63,636 nucleotides of DNA from a virus. Location of the stretch: positions 1 through 63,636 of the IMG/VR virus record IMGVR_UViG_3300027370_000004, one strand, 5' to 3'. Shown one piece after another: positions 53,369-61,396 of this stretch. The position numbers and the translations under genes were made by a program. Under the pieces are notes generated by a model. The model was given only the letters and a program-made list of their open reading frames with translations. It made no database searches and was not told the origin of the DNA. Within the stretch, counting starts at the first letter, position 1; each line of letters opens with the position of its first letter.

Positions 53369-53587
53369 ATGAATCGCTTTCTGGCCAACGATGAGGTAAC
53401 AGCCGAAGTCAATGCGGGATGGAATAAAGCATGTCTGGAAGTCGGCATTGACCCCCTTGCTTCCCTTATCGAGATGATGTATCGACCATCCCGAGAACGC
53501 GGCATATATTTGCGACGACTGAAGAAAACAGCCCCAAACCTGCTAGAAGTTTCTCCCGCGAATGACGGGCGTGTCAGAGAGCCATGA
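53369..53587 (+). CDS. Small unknown plus-strand gene within the late block (72 aa)
   Basis: MNRFLANDEVTAEVNAGWNK, ACLEVGIDPLASLIEMMYRP, SRERGIYLRRLKKTAPNLLE. Helical and charged, no motif. It lies in the gap between the gp10-like and gp4-like genes, overlapping the latter's 3' end antisense by 45 nt. An independently transcribed accessory (moron-like) gene by its own promoter; probably leaderless. Confidence 0.7.
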   Translation: MNRFLANDEVTAEVNAGWNKACLEVGIDPLASLIEMMYRPSRERGIYLRRLKKTAPNLLEVSPANDGRVREP

Positions 53588-54322
53588 ATACGCTGCTGCC
53601 CTTGGGTCAAGTAGCGCCGTGTCGGGAGTTACCTGCAAGATGGGCGCGTTAAAGCCCTTGATTCTCGCCTTGCTCTCCGCCGCCAATCCCTGCACCTGTG
53701 GCGAAATCTGCGCGTTATCCAAACGGATGGCGAGATTCCAGCGGAGAAATTCCAAATAGCCGGGAGGGAAGGTTAGTTTCGTTTTCAGGTCAGGAAAGAA
53801 ACTCAGCGCCGTCCACGCATAGAACACTGTCTGCACCTGTACCGTTGGGTACGGCCAGTAGTTCAGCGTCATGAACGGGAAATTGCCGTCATTCCAGACC
53901 TTTTGCGGGAGAGGCCCGCCAAGGTTCTTCACCGGAATCGCCGCCCAATCGTTGTCATCCAGCATGTCCAAGCCGATTTCTGCCGGCGTTGCGGGATTGT
54001 TCAGATAGATGATTGTAATGATTTCAATACGCGGCGGGCGCGGGATGTTGATGTTTCCCCCGATCCCCACGGTGTACGCTTGTTGGTTCTGAACGAGATT
54101 GAACGGCCCTAATCTCTGAATCGTGAAGATCATCAGCCTCTCGGCATTGCATGAGTCGAGGAACTGATTCAGGATGGCGAGGTAGTCTTCCGCCTCTTGT
54201 GCAGTCGGATTCTCCCCAGCCCCAGCCCCTAAAATGTTCACGGCCCGCATTGCGCCTCGAATGATATCGAGGCCGCTGGCTTGCAGGCCGGGAATCGGTT
54301 CTACGATGGGAGGTACAGGCAT
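53543..54322 (-). CDS. P22 gp4-like head-tail adaptor (259 aa)
   Basis: Neck protein that docks below the portal after packaging. Signature segments: DIIRGAMRAVNILGAGAGEN, PTAQEAEDYLAILNQFLDSC, PRPPRIEIITIIYLNNPATP, NLGGPLPQKVWNDGNFPFMT-LNYWPYPTVQVQTVFYAW and LTFPPGYLEFLRWNLAIRLD. Full length for the family. One base separates it from the preceding gene. Confidence 0.88.
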   Translation of the reverse strand: MPVPPIVEPIPGLQASGLDIIRGAMRAVNILGAGAGENPTAQEAEDYLAILNQFLDSCNAERLMIFTIQRLGPFNLVQNQQAYTVGIGGNINIPRPPRIEIITIIYLNNPATPAEIGLDMLDDNDWAAIPVKNLGGPLPQKVWNDGNFPFMTLNYWPYPTVQVQTVFYAWTALSFFPDLKTKLTFPPGYLEFLRWNLAIRLDNAQISPQVQGLAAESKARIKGFNAPILQVTPDTALLDPRAAAYSWLSDTPVIRGRNF

Positions 54323-54712
54323 CTAAGCAGTCTTGCGGGGCGTCTCAGCGACAGTCGGAGCGGTCGTGGGCTGCTTCGCTTCGAGAGCCGCGAGTTTGTC
54401 GCCCATTTCCTTCATCGTCTGCATTTGCTGAAGAACGATCAGCGCGAGGTCTGCCGAGGGCGCGACAACCGTTTCCTTGGCGGGCTTCGCCGGGAAAGGT
54501 TTCGTCTGCCAGCCGTCCTTCTCCAGCTTCGCCTCATGCCGCGCGTCCATCGCTTCGCAACTGGAGCCATCCGCGTGAAACATCATCACCGGATAGTGCG
54601 GCCATCCACCAGAAATCTCTTCATACTTCCGCGTAGCTTCGTTGTATTTGTGCGGCCCGCGTGCAATCGCGTCGGCGGGCTTCAAAACTCCATTCATCAT
54701 TGGTTCCTGCAT
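54323..54712 (-). CDS. Small virion-region protein (129 aa)
   Basis: AAAGGAGAATTC before MQEPMMNGVLKPADAIARGP. The N-terminal half has Pro/His and short strands (GGWPHYPVMMFHADGSSCEA), the second half a coiled coil (LALIVLQQMQTMKEMGDKLA). Typical of small proteins between coat and gp4 in podoviruses. Unknown role, perhaps head completion. Confidence 0.72.
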   Translation of the reverse strand: MQEPMMNGVLKPADAIARGPHKYNEATRKYEEISGGWPHYPVMMFHADGSSCEAMDARHEAKLEKDGWQTKPFPAKPAKETVVAPSADLALIVLQQMQTMKEMGDKLAALEAKQPTTAPTVAETPRKTA

Positions 54713-54770
54713 GAATTCTCCTTTAAATCAGCAGGCGCACCAATTACGATGCGCCTGCATGTTATTGATT

Positions 54771-55556
54771 CTAGTACAAATACGAGATTGGCCCGACGTT
54801 AACCGTGAACGTTGTCGGCACCGTGATGTTATTGGGCGGAGAGCCAGCAGTTCCGGTCAGAGTTTCCGTTACTACATCAAGCCATGTCGCGGTCTTGATG
54901 GTTTGGAAGTTGTCTGTGGTTCCGTTGGTCTGATAGACGATGAAATACTGCCCAGATGCGAGGACGGTTGGCTGAACCCATGCCCTTTGCTGGAAGGCCG
55001 AGGCTCCCGATGTGACAGCGGCGGCGCTCGATGCAATGAGCGTTCCGCTATAGTCGTAGAGGTACACGGCATTGGAATCGGCCCCCACCGTGGCTCCATT
55101 CAGTACCGCAGCCCCAGTGCTGACCATGAGCCGATCCACCTTAACATCGGCCACGAACAGGCCCCCAGCGGTATCGGCGGTCGAGTTCCCCAATCCCGTC
55201 AAGCTGCCCTGAATCCCGGTCGCCGTAAAGAAGCGGAAACGCCCCTGCGTGGACGGAAATGTGGTCTGGGCATATTGCGGGAAGTACTGCGGAAGCCCGA
55301 ACCACACAATCGCCCCATTGCCGTGATTGGCGACCTTGGTTCCGTTCATGCCCCGCTGCACAGAAGCAGTCAAGGTTGTTGAGTTTACGGATTCCACCAC
55401 CATAAGCTCGGAATCCACTAACAGCATGGTTTGGATGCCGCCACCAGCCGTAGGAGCCGCCATTCCTGTCACTGAGGCCATAATGACGTTGTTCTGTGCA
55501 TTTGGCCCCGAGTTCAGAAGCGCGGTGAGTGTCGTGCTAGTCAAATTTGTTGCCAT
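54771..55556 (-). CDS. Structural protein downstream of coat (261 aa)
   Basis: AAGGAG before MATNLTSTTLTALLNSGPNA. Beta-rich throughout, with the pattern LLVDSELMVVESVNSTTLTA, VQRGMNGTKVANHGNGAIVW, LFVADVKVDRLMVSTGAAVL and a terminal domain FTVNVGPISYLY. Similar proteins lie next to coat genes in many podoviruses and are probably head decoration or minor head proteins. Its ribosome site lies inside the end of the GIY-YIG gene, showing insertion of that gene. Confidence 0.75.
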   Translation of the reverse strand: MATNLTSTTLTALLNSGPNAQNNVIMASVTGMAAPTAGGGIQTMLLVDSELMVVESVNSTTLTASVQRGMNGTKVANHGNGAIVWFGLPQYFPQYAQTTFPSTQGRFRFFTATGIQGSLTGLGNSTADTAGGLFVADVKVDRLMVSTGAAVLNGATVGADSNAVYLYDYSGTLIASSAAAVTSGASAFQQRAWVQPTVLASGQYFIVYQTNGTTDNFQTIKTATWLDVVTETLTGTAGSPPNNITVPTTFTVNVGPISYLY

Positions 55557-56232
55557 TCAAAGTCTCCTTTAGCAGTTTCCTGCCTATTCCGTTTTTCAGG
55601 CTAGTGACAAGGTTTTGTATCGTTAACCCTGTGCCTCTGCAAGCTGCCCGCATGGATTCATACACGACGCCATTGAATTCCAGGGGCTGCACATTGTGCC
55701 GATCAGAACCCTTGGGAGCAGATTCGCGCATTTTCCTTTTAGTCTCTTCACTGTGCGCCATCCCCTTGTTCCATGCTGGCTTCCCCTTCCTCGAACTGGC
55801 GTCGGAAAGTTTCTTCCGAATATCGTCCGACAGGGGTCCAGTTTTCTTGCCTTTGTTCCAAGGTTCGCGAGTTTTGTTGCGATACGACTCCAAGGCACGG
55901 GCAGCAATTCTAGCCCGCGTTTCAGGAGAGCATACCCGTCGCGCTCCCTTGCCTCCATCGGTAATGTTGTAACCGTTAGGGGCAAGTGTCCCATGAGACT
56001 TGATCGCCTCAGCCTCCATCCGCAGGAGTTCTTCATAGTCGCTCGATTCTCCGATACATTCGATTGAAAATGCATCCATCCCGTGCTTGCGGATGGCACA
56101 CGCAATCGCCATATCCTTGCGACCACATTTCGCTGCATACAGATGGCGGCTGACTCGTTTGCTGATTGCATTGACACTGGTTCCGATGTAAGCTTTGGCG
56201 CTTCGCCTGTGAGTTAGCTTGTATAACCACAT
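55537..56232 (-). CDS. GIY-YIG homing endonuclease with NUMOD domains (231 aa)
   Basis: The N-terminal GIY-YIG domain is MWLYKLTHRRSAKAYIGTSV (YIG at 15-17), NAISKRVSRHLYAAKC, EELLRMEAEAIKSHGTLAPN-GYNITDGG. Linker modules of NUMOD3 type follow: NKGKKTGPLSDDIRKKLSDA and NKGMAHSEETKRKMRES. A NUMOD1-like C-terminus reads PLEFNGVVYESMRAACRGTG. Free-standing, inserted between the coat gene and its downstream neighbour. The first GIY tripeptide is changed to LYK but other key residues are present. Confidence 0.92.
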   Translation of the reverse strand: MWLYKLTHRRSAKAYIGTSVNAISKRVSRHLYAAKCGRKDMAIACAIRKHGMDAFSIECIGESSDYEELLRMEAEAIKSHGTLAPNGYNITDGGKGARRVCSPETRARIAARALESYRNKTREPWNKGKKTGPLSDDIRKKLSDASSRKGKPAWNKGMAHSEETKRKMRESAPKGSDRHNVQPLEFNGVVYESMRAACRGTGLTIQNLVTSLKNGIGRKLLKETLNGNKFD

Positions 56233-56283
56233 AAGAGTTCTATCTCCTTGTGGCTACAGTATATCATTATTCTTACTGCTAAC

Positions 56284-57510
56284 TCAATTCGCGATGCGCA
56301 CGCACAATTCGGGATATTTCGTGACGAACCCGTACAAAACGTCTAAGCGGCACGGTGCCCGGTCCTCGAAAATGTCGTAGGCGCGAATCATGCGGATCGA
56401 CATGCCGATTTCCTTGGAGGCCACTCGTTCTCCGATGTCCACTCCGCCGTAGAGAGGCAAGTCCGCGCACCCCATAGCGAAAGCTTCATCAGAGACGAAC
56501 ATCAAGCCGCGCAACGAGCTGGTCGAGGCAGCGCCTTGAACGTTGATAACCATTCCCGTAGTCGGCGATTGAGTCACCGTCTGGAACGGTCCTGCGGTCA
56601 CAATGCCGAAGCCGGAAGGCCCGGAAATCGGGATCGTTGCGTTACCCGAGCCATCTGCCGTCACGTTTGCGGTCACAACAAACTGCCGCAACGCTCCGGT
56701 AGACTGCCTATTCTGCGGATTCACCGCCAAAACGCCCGAAGTCAGGGTCCCAATGGAAATCACGTCGCCCAAGTTCAGGACTGCATTGTTCGCCGTCCAG
56801 CCGTTGGTGATGAGCGAGTTTCCTGTCTGGCCGGAACCGTTGACTACTGGAGACCCGCCCTGCTTCCCGACTGTCTGGAGGCGCACGTTCTGGTCAATCA
56901 TCGAATCCACGCCCAAACCGAGACCTTGACGGCCTGAGTTGTACTGTTCGCGGATTTTGTCCGAGGCTTGAAACAAGCCTGCCTGCGCATCCACCAAGTT
57001 GGTATTTTGCGCGGGCGACATGATGTTTACCCGGTCCTTGAAGGGTGCAGCTTCTTCGTTCAGCCGTTGATTGGCTTGCAAATAAATCAGCCGCGTCGAG
57101 GGTACTGTTCCCGGCGTGCCGATTTCGTTGTAGACGTTCACATACTGGCCCAAGGCGTCGTAGTCGATCATGTTCGACATGGTGGCCACCTGCGGGCGGA
57201 TGAATCGCTTCGAGAAGTCATCGACTTGGAGGCCAAGTTCCTGCGAAGTGAACGCAATCGCGCACTGCCGTTGCTGGGTCAGGACAAGAGGTACGCTGGT
57301 TTCAGTCGCATCTTCCAACTGAAGAGCCTGCCCCAAGGACGTAAGGAATCGAGGCGGCTTACGGAGGTTGAGAATGTTGCCGATTTTCGCGCCTTCGACT
57401 CCGAACCTGTCGTCGTATTGGCGATCAAAGTGCTTGGCCGCATTCAGTTCATTCTCAAGAATCATCAGAGCTTCTTGAGTAATCATCAGCGGTGTTAAAA
57501 GGGTATTCAA
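56284..57510 (-). CDS. P22-type major coat protein (408 aa)
   Basis: HK97-fold coat subunit. It begins MNTLLTPLMITQEALMILEN, ELNAAKHFDRQYDDRFGVEG-AKIGNILNLRKPPRF, as in the P22 gp5 family, and ends DLPLYGGVDIGERVASKEIG-MSIRMIRAYDIFEDRAPCRLDVLYGF. Length is close to P22 gp5 (430). A variable insertion (residues 225-300, Gly/Asn/Thr-rich) is where P22 has its I-domain. Scaffold gene lies directly upstream. Its last 48 residues are repeated in the protein at 61778. Confidence 0.93.
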   Translation of the reverse strand: MNTLLTPLMITQEALMILENELNAAKHFDRQYDDRFGVEGAKIGNILNLRKPPRFLTSLGQALQLEDATETSVPLVLTQQRQCAIAFTSQELGLQVDDFSKRFIRPQVATMSNMIDYDALGQYVNVYNEIGTPGTVPSTRLIYLQANQRLNEEAAPFKDRVNIMSPAQNTNLVDAQAGLFQASDKIREQYNSGRQGLGLGVDSMIDQNVRLQTVGKQGGSPVVNGSGQTGNSLITNGWTANNAVLNLGDVISIGTLTSGVLAVNPQNRQSTGALRQFVVTANVTADGSGNATIPISGPSGFGIVTAGPFQTVTQSPTTGMVINVQGAASTSSLRGLMFVSDEAFAMGCADLPLYGGVDIGERVASKEIGMSIRMIRAYDIFEDRAPCRLDVLYGFVTKYPELCVRIAN

Positions 57511-57544
57511 AGGGTCTCTCGGATTCTGCCATCCGCGTTAGCGG

Positions 57545-58555
57545 CTAAGAGTACCGGGCCTTGTCACGCTGCGCGATCTGAGTTTTGCGGGCACGGATGT
57601 AGTCATCGGTACCCTGCTTGCTCAAATCTTCGAGGGTTAAAGTGCCTCTCGCGGAAGCCCCCGTCACTGGTTTATGGGCCGGGGGTGCGGTACTCACGAC
57701 TTTTTTGGCAGGAGTTACAGCTTTAGGCTTGGCTTCCGATTCCAGACCTTGAGAAATTCTCCCGATTGCGGCGAATCCCATCGCCGGAGACATTTGCACC
57801 AAGGCAAGCGCCTCATCGAGATTTCGCACAAGATAATTGGTCACAGCGGGGCCATTTGGCAGTTCTTTGATAAGTTCAATGATTGGGACCGGGAGCTTCA
57901 TGCCGGCTTTCGCGGCAGCGTTCACGGCTTCATTGAAATCAGGAACTTCCTCTTGGAACTTAGTAGCAGCCTCTTTGTAACCTGCGTCTCGTGATTCCTC
58001 AATTTCTTTCGCCTCTCGCTCTTGCGCGGATTGATCGCGTTCGGCGAGTCTGGCTTGAATCTTCTGCTCGGCTGTCCAGTCGATCAGGGCCTCGTTGTAC
58101 TCGGTCCAATCCTTGTACTTGGTCCCAATCTCACTCTCAAGGGGCTTGCCTGCAATCTCGGTTTTCGGCTTCTCTTGCGGCGTCTCAGCTTTTGGGGCCA
58201 AACGCTGCTCGATAGCGTCAAACTTTGCGCGGAATTCCGACAGTTGTTGCTCCAGCCTGTCGGCCCGGTCTTTCTCTTCGCCTCTTTCCCTTGTGAGTTT
58301 GTCGATTTTCTTCTGAAAGCCGCCCTTGCTCTTCGGTTTCTCCTGCGTAGTCTCCGCTTCCGGCGCGGATTCGGTTTCAACCTGCTCAGTTTCCTGAGCG
58401 GTCGCGGGTGTTTCGGGTTCCACTGTTTCAGTCGGTTCTGGTTTAACTTCCGGCTTTACTTCGGGGTTAGGAACTCGTTCACGCCAGTTTTCAGACACAG
58501 CATGATCGACTTCTTCCTGAGTGGCAGTGGTGGAAGCTACGATAAAGTCAGGCAT
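57545..58555 (-). CDS. Scaffolding protein (336 aa)
   Basis: Directs coat assembly, then leaves. Starts MPDFIVASTTATQEEVDHAV. An acidic, Pro/Glu/Lys repetitive N-terminus (PEVKPEVKPEPTETVEPETP) is followed by a charged coiled coil (QKKIDKLTRERGEEKDRADR, LEQQLSEFRAKFDAIEQRLA) and a helical C-terminus ending in a basic coat-binding tail (DYIRARKTQIAQRDKARYS). Located between portal and coat as in P22-like phages. Identity rests on position, composition and tail. Confidence 0.85.
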   Translation of the reverse strand: MPDFIVASTTATQEEVDHAVSENWRERVPNPEVKPEVKPEPTETVEPETPATAQETEQVETESAPEAETTQEKPKSKGGFQKKIDKLTRERGEEKDRADRLEQQLSEFRAKFDAIEQRLAPKAETPQEKPKTEIAGKPLESEIGTKYKDWTEYNEALIDWTAEQKIQARLAERDQSAQEREAKEIEESRDAGYKEAATKFQEEVPDFNEAVNAAAKAGMKLPVPIIELIKELPNGPAVTNYLVRNLDEALALVQMSPAMGFAAIGRISQGLESEAKPKAVTPAKKVVSTAPPAHKPVTGASARGTLTLEDLSKQGTDDYIRARKTQIAQRDKARYS

Positions 58556-58608
58556 TGTTCTCCTGGATTTTTACCGGGCAAATTAAGCCTACCCGTGGGC
58601 TGGAGTGG

Positions 58609-58617
58609 TGCTAAAAT
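58609..58617 (+). promoter_or_regulatory. Extended -10 promoter of a plus-strand single gene
   Basis: TGCTAAAAT, 7 nt, then ATG 58625, no Shine-Dalgarno. The preceding GAGTGG is shared with the promoter at 58836. Confidence 0.6.
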
Positions 58618-58624
58618 CGGTCGC

Positions 58625-58831
58625 ATGTTCGACAATTTTATATTTCTGTGCAATGGCTGCAACCAGAGCCAGTGCGATTGCGCGATCACGAAATCAATCC
58701 CAGAACGCGGGATTTGGATGGGCGACACTTACCATCAATGTTGCTTGCCGCCAAACGTAGAATTCCACGTCGCACGCGGGCCGCGAGTCAAACCGCCCAC
58801 TGAAGCTGCTTCGCATGGAATCTTGTACTGA
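58625..58831 (+). CDS. Small Cys-rich plus-strand gene (68 aa)
   Basis: MFDNFIFLCNGCNQSQCDCA has CxxC-x4-C-x-C, then DTYHQCCLPPNVEFHVARGP. Six or more Cys in 45 residues suggests a zinc ribbon or disulphide-rich peptide. Encoded between scaffold and portal but on the opposite strand with its own promoter, so an accessory gene acquired by the late block. Only 20 bases separate it from the next plus-strand gene, which has its own promoter. Confidence 0.75.
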   Translation: MFDNFIFLCNGCNQSQCDCAITKSIPERGIWMGDTYHQCCLPPNVEFHVARGPRVKPPTEAASHGILY

Positions 58832-58835
58832 GTGG

Positions 58836-58844
58836 TGCTAAACT
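58836..58844 (+). promoter_or_regulatory. Extended -10 promoter of the DUF551-like gene
   Basis: TGCTAAACT, 7 nt, then ATG 58852, no Shine-Dalgarno. Shares GAGTGGTGCTAAA with the promoter at 58609. Confidence 0.6.
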
Positions 58845-58851
58845 TGTGGGC

Positions 58852-59217
58852 ATGTGGTTGCCGATAGCATCTGCCCCTAAAAACGGCTCCCTGATTGTCT
58901 GCTGGTCCTCTGAATGGCGAGATGAGCCATACTTACTTTGCTGGAAGACCAATCCTCGAATTGCGTACGCTCACACACGGTTTGGAATGGACGAGTTACT
59001 GGATACCTATTTTGGCGATCCAGCCGAGATGGATGACTATGACTTTGCTAAACGTAATGGCGGCCCAACTCACTGGCACCCTCTATCCCCATTACCTCTT
59101 AGGGTTCCGGCTGATTCTCTTGCGCCTGCTGCGCCATCTGCTGCTCATGTTGCTGACCCTGCGCCGTCATGTCCGCTTCATGATCCTGATCCGACTGCTG
59201 AGAATCCGCCTGAGTGA
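58852..59217 (+). CDS. DUF551-like protein, end antisense to the portal gene (121 aa)
   Basis: MWLPIASAPKNGSLIVCWSS matches the W-x-P-I-x-S-A-P-K-x-G start of DUF551, and THWHPLSPLP matches its end (residues 73-83). Between lie WRDEPYLLCWKTNPRIAYAH and the tract DTYFGDPAEMDDYDFAKRNG. The last 38 residues are Pro/Ala-rich and read the portal gene backwards (119-nt overlap), so they may be an acquired tail after loss of the original stop. Function of the family unknown; a common phage accessory gene. Confidence 0.78.
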   Translation: MWLPIASAPKNGSLIVCWSSEWRDEPYLLCWKTNPRIAYAHTRFGMDELLDTYFGDPAEMDDYDFAKRNGGPTHWHPLSPLPLRVPADSLAPAAPSAAHVADPAPSCPLHDPDPTAENPPE

Positions 59218-61396
59218 CCGCTTGCTGCGCGGCCATGCCCTGCTCGTGCTCCTGATCGACGGCCTGCATTCCGACTTCATGGGCTGACTGATGCAGGATC
59301 TTCCACTGGTCGATTTCCCATTGCAGGCGTTCTCTTGCGGCCTGAGCCTTCGTGGTAATCTCTGCCACAGTGACCTGCGTCTCCGCCTGTAATCGAGCGA
59401 TAGCTTGCCTGCTGGCTTCCTGCTCCTTGACGGTCGCCAGCTTGCCTTGCTGCTCGACCTGCTTGGTCTGGATTATCTGCGAGGCGTTCTTGAGTTCGGT
59501 CGCTAACTGCTGATGCTGCTGCATTAACGTCGAAAGTTCGCTCTGCATCCGCGCTAAAGTCTCTTCTGGGTCCGATCCATCTTCCGGACCTAAGATATTC
59601 GGCGGAATCGTGCGCTTAATTCTCTCTGCGATCTCTTTTGCCAGCGGAATATCCATCTGGCCTACCATGAGGTCTCCGCAGACATGCAGCATTTCCGGAT
59701 AGGCGGCAATAAGTTGCTGAATCTCCGCTGCCGCCTGCTGCCTCTTGGTCTGGAACGACGGCCCTACGTCTACCGTTACGTCATAGCGCCCAACACCAAT
59801 GTTGTAGATTTTCTTGATGGCCTTCGCGTCAAGTGCGTCCTGCAATGCTTCCTGAGCCTGTTGCTGGGCTTCCTGCGGGTCTCCGCCTTTCGAGTTGTAA
59901 ATTCCTACATGGTCCACCGTGCCATCCGGCTTGATAATTCTCTGCACTCGCGGCGCGTCATAGATTATCGGTATCCACGTCAGAATCCCGCGAATCAACT
60001 CTCGTTTTGACCTTGCCAGATTGTCCGAGAAATTAGCCGTAGCGACGTTGCCCTGCCTCTGGAGGGCCACAATTGCCTTGCCAGACTGGTCAGGCGTCTT
60101 CTGGCCCAATGAAGGATCAAAAAGCCCTGTAACCGCCTTCATGTCGGTATCGGCGGTGACGAGCAGTTGAGACATTGCTTGAATAGGAGGCTCCGCCGTC
60201 TCGCGCTGAGGCCGTTCCGGAGCCTGAGGGTCGGGATTGTAGTGCAAAACCGCCAAATCGCCAGTATTCGCCGACTGCCACTCTCTTTCAAATCCTTCCG
60301 TCTGCCGCGCCGTGGCGATAAATGGCATTTTCGGCGCAATCGCAACCATGTCCGTAGCTTTTGACAGATGATAGTTATAGGCTCTCGCTGGATCTTTCGC
60401 CGTCCTCACTAATCCCGCGAGGTAGGGCTTGCCATCGACATTCAAGTTGTAGCCGAGCACCGGAACGGAGGGAATGACCTTGCCGGGTACTTCATGTTCC
60501 TCCAGCTTCCGCATCGCATTCATCAGAGTCCACATGACTTTGGGCTTTTGGCGTTTGCGAGTGTTGGCTATCTTTGCGCCTTCGGGGAGTTTTTCAAGTC
60601 CGACGACCGTCGAGCCGTCCTGAAGCTGATAGAGCGTCTCTTCTGTATATTCGATGTGGTAGTACTCGGCAATCCTGATCACATCTTTGCTGATCCACTG
60701 AGAAGCCGTGTCTCCTGTACTCTTGAACTGCTCCAGAGACGACGCAGCAACCATATCCTTGCCGTACTGTGCGGTGTACTCCTCAATTGGCATATCCTCG
60801 ACAAAGAATCGCCACTTCGCGTCGATCCGCAGAGGATGTCTGGCATTCGGATCGTCATAAACCGTGAACGGATTCGGCACGGCGCCGATCTTGATTTCCT
60901 GCGCCCAAGGATTGTCCGGGTCGTCGTCTTCGTACTCTGACCAATAGCGAAGCCATCCCAGACCACCAATCACCATGTGCTCAAACGAAATATCGTCCGC
61001 AACTTCCGCATCGCATTGCACTTCAATATGCCTCACGATGCCTTGCAGAATTTCCGCAGTCTCAGGATCGGAGTCAGAACCTACTGGATTGATCGTCGCC
61101 GAGGGCCTTTGCTGCCTTTGCTCGTTTGTGACCTGATTGCAGAACGCCGCCGTGCGGTTGATCGTCAGCGCGACTTTCTTCCCTAATCTGCGCTTTACTT
61201 CCTCCGGCCACTGCTGCCCAATCCTAAATTTGAAATCTTCTAAAGCCTCCCGCCTCCAATCTGCCGTAGCATCCGCAGACGCTTTCCAGCGTTTCAGGGC
61301 AAGGTCAATGAAGGCCCTATCTTTCTGGGCTGCCAGTTGCTCTGGAGTAGGTCCTTTTTTCGCGGGAGTCCCGCTGGCGTTATGCTGAGGCTTCAT
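59099..61396 (-). CDS. P22-type portal protein (765 aa)
   Basis: Dodecameric ring through which DNA enters and leaves. N-terminus MKPQHNASGTPAKKGPTPEQ, then family blocks: ALEDFKFRIGQQWPEEVKRR, VALTINRTAAFCNQVTNEQR-QQRPSATINPVGSDSD, SFEHMVIGGLGWLRYWSEYE, VTGLFDPSLGQKTPDQSGKA. A long C-terminal coiled coil follows, Gln-rich (TLMQQHQQLATELKNASQII), as in P22 gp1, whose C-terminus forms a barrel. Full length. Its start overlaps the GroES-like gene by 17 nt. Confidence 0.94.
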   Translation of the reverse strand: MKPQHNASGTPAKKGPTPEQLAAQKDRAFIDLALKRWKASADATADWRREALEDFKFRIGQQWPEEVKRRLGKKVALTINRTAAFCNQVTNEQRQQRPSATINPVGSDSDPETAEILQGIVRHIEVQCDAEVADDISFEHMVIGGLGWLRYWSEYEDDDPDNPWAQEIKIGAVPNPFTVYDDPNARHPLRIDAKWRFFVEDMPIEEYTAQYGKDMVAASSLEQFKSTGDTASQWISKDVIRIAEYYHIEYTEETLYQLQDGSTVVGLEKLPEGAKIANTRKRQKPKVMWTLMNAMRKLEEHEVPGKVIPSVPVLGYNLNVDGKPYLAGLVRTAKDPARAYNYHLSKATDMVAIAPKMPFIATARQTEGFEREWQSANTGDLAVLHYNPDPQAPERPQRETAEPPIQAMSQLLVTADTDMKAVTGLFDPSLGQKTPDQSGKAIVALQRQGNVATANFSDNLARSKRELIRGILTWIPIIYDAPRVQRIIKPDGTVDHVGIYNSKGGDPQEAQQQAQEALQDALDAKAIKKIYNIGVGRYDVTVDVGPSFQTKRQQAAAEIQQLIAAYPEMLHVCGDLMVGQMDIPLAKEIAERIKRTIPPNILGPEDGSDPEETLARMQSELSTLMQQHQQLATELKNASQIIQTKQVEQQGKLATVKEQEASRQAIARLQAETQVTVAEITTKAQAARERLQWEIDQWKILHQSAHEVGMQAVDQEHEQGMAAQQAVTQADSQQSDQDHEADMTAQGQQHEQQMAQQAQENQPEP

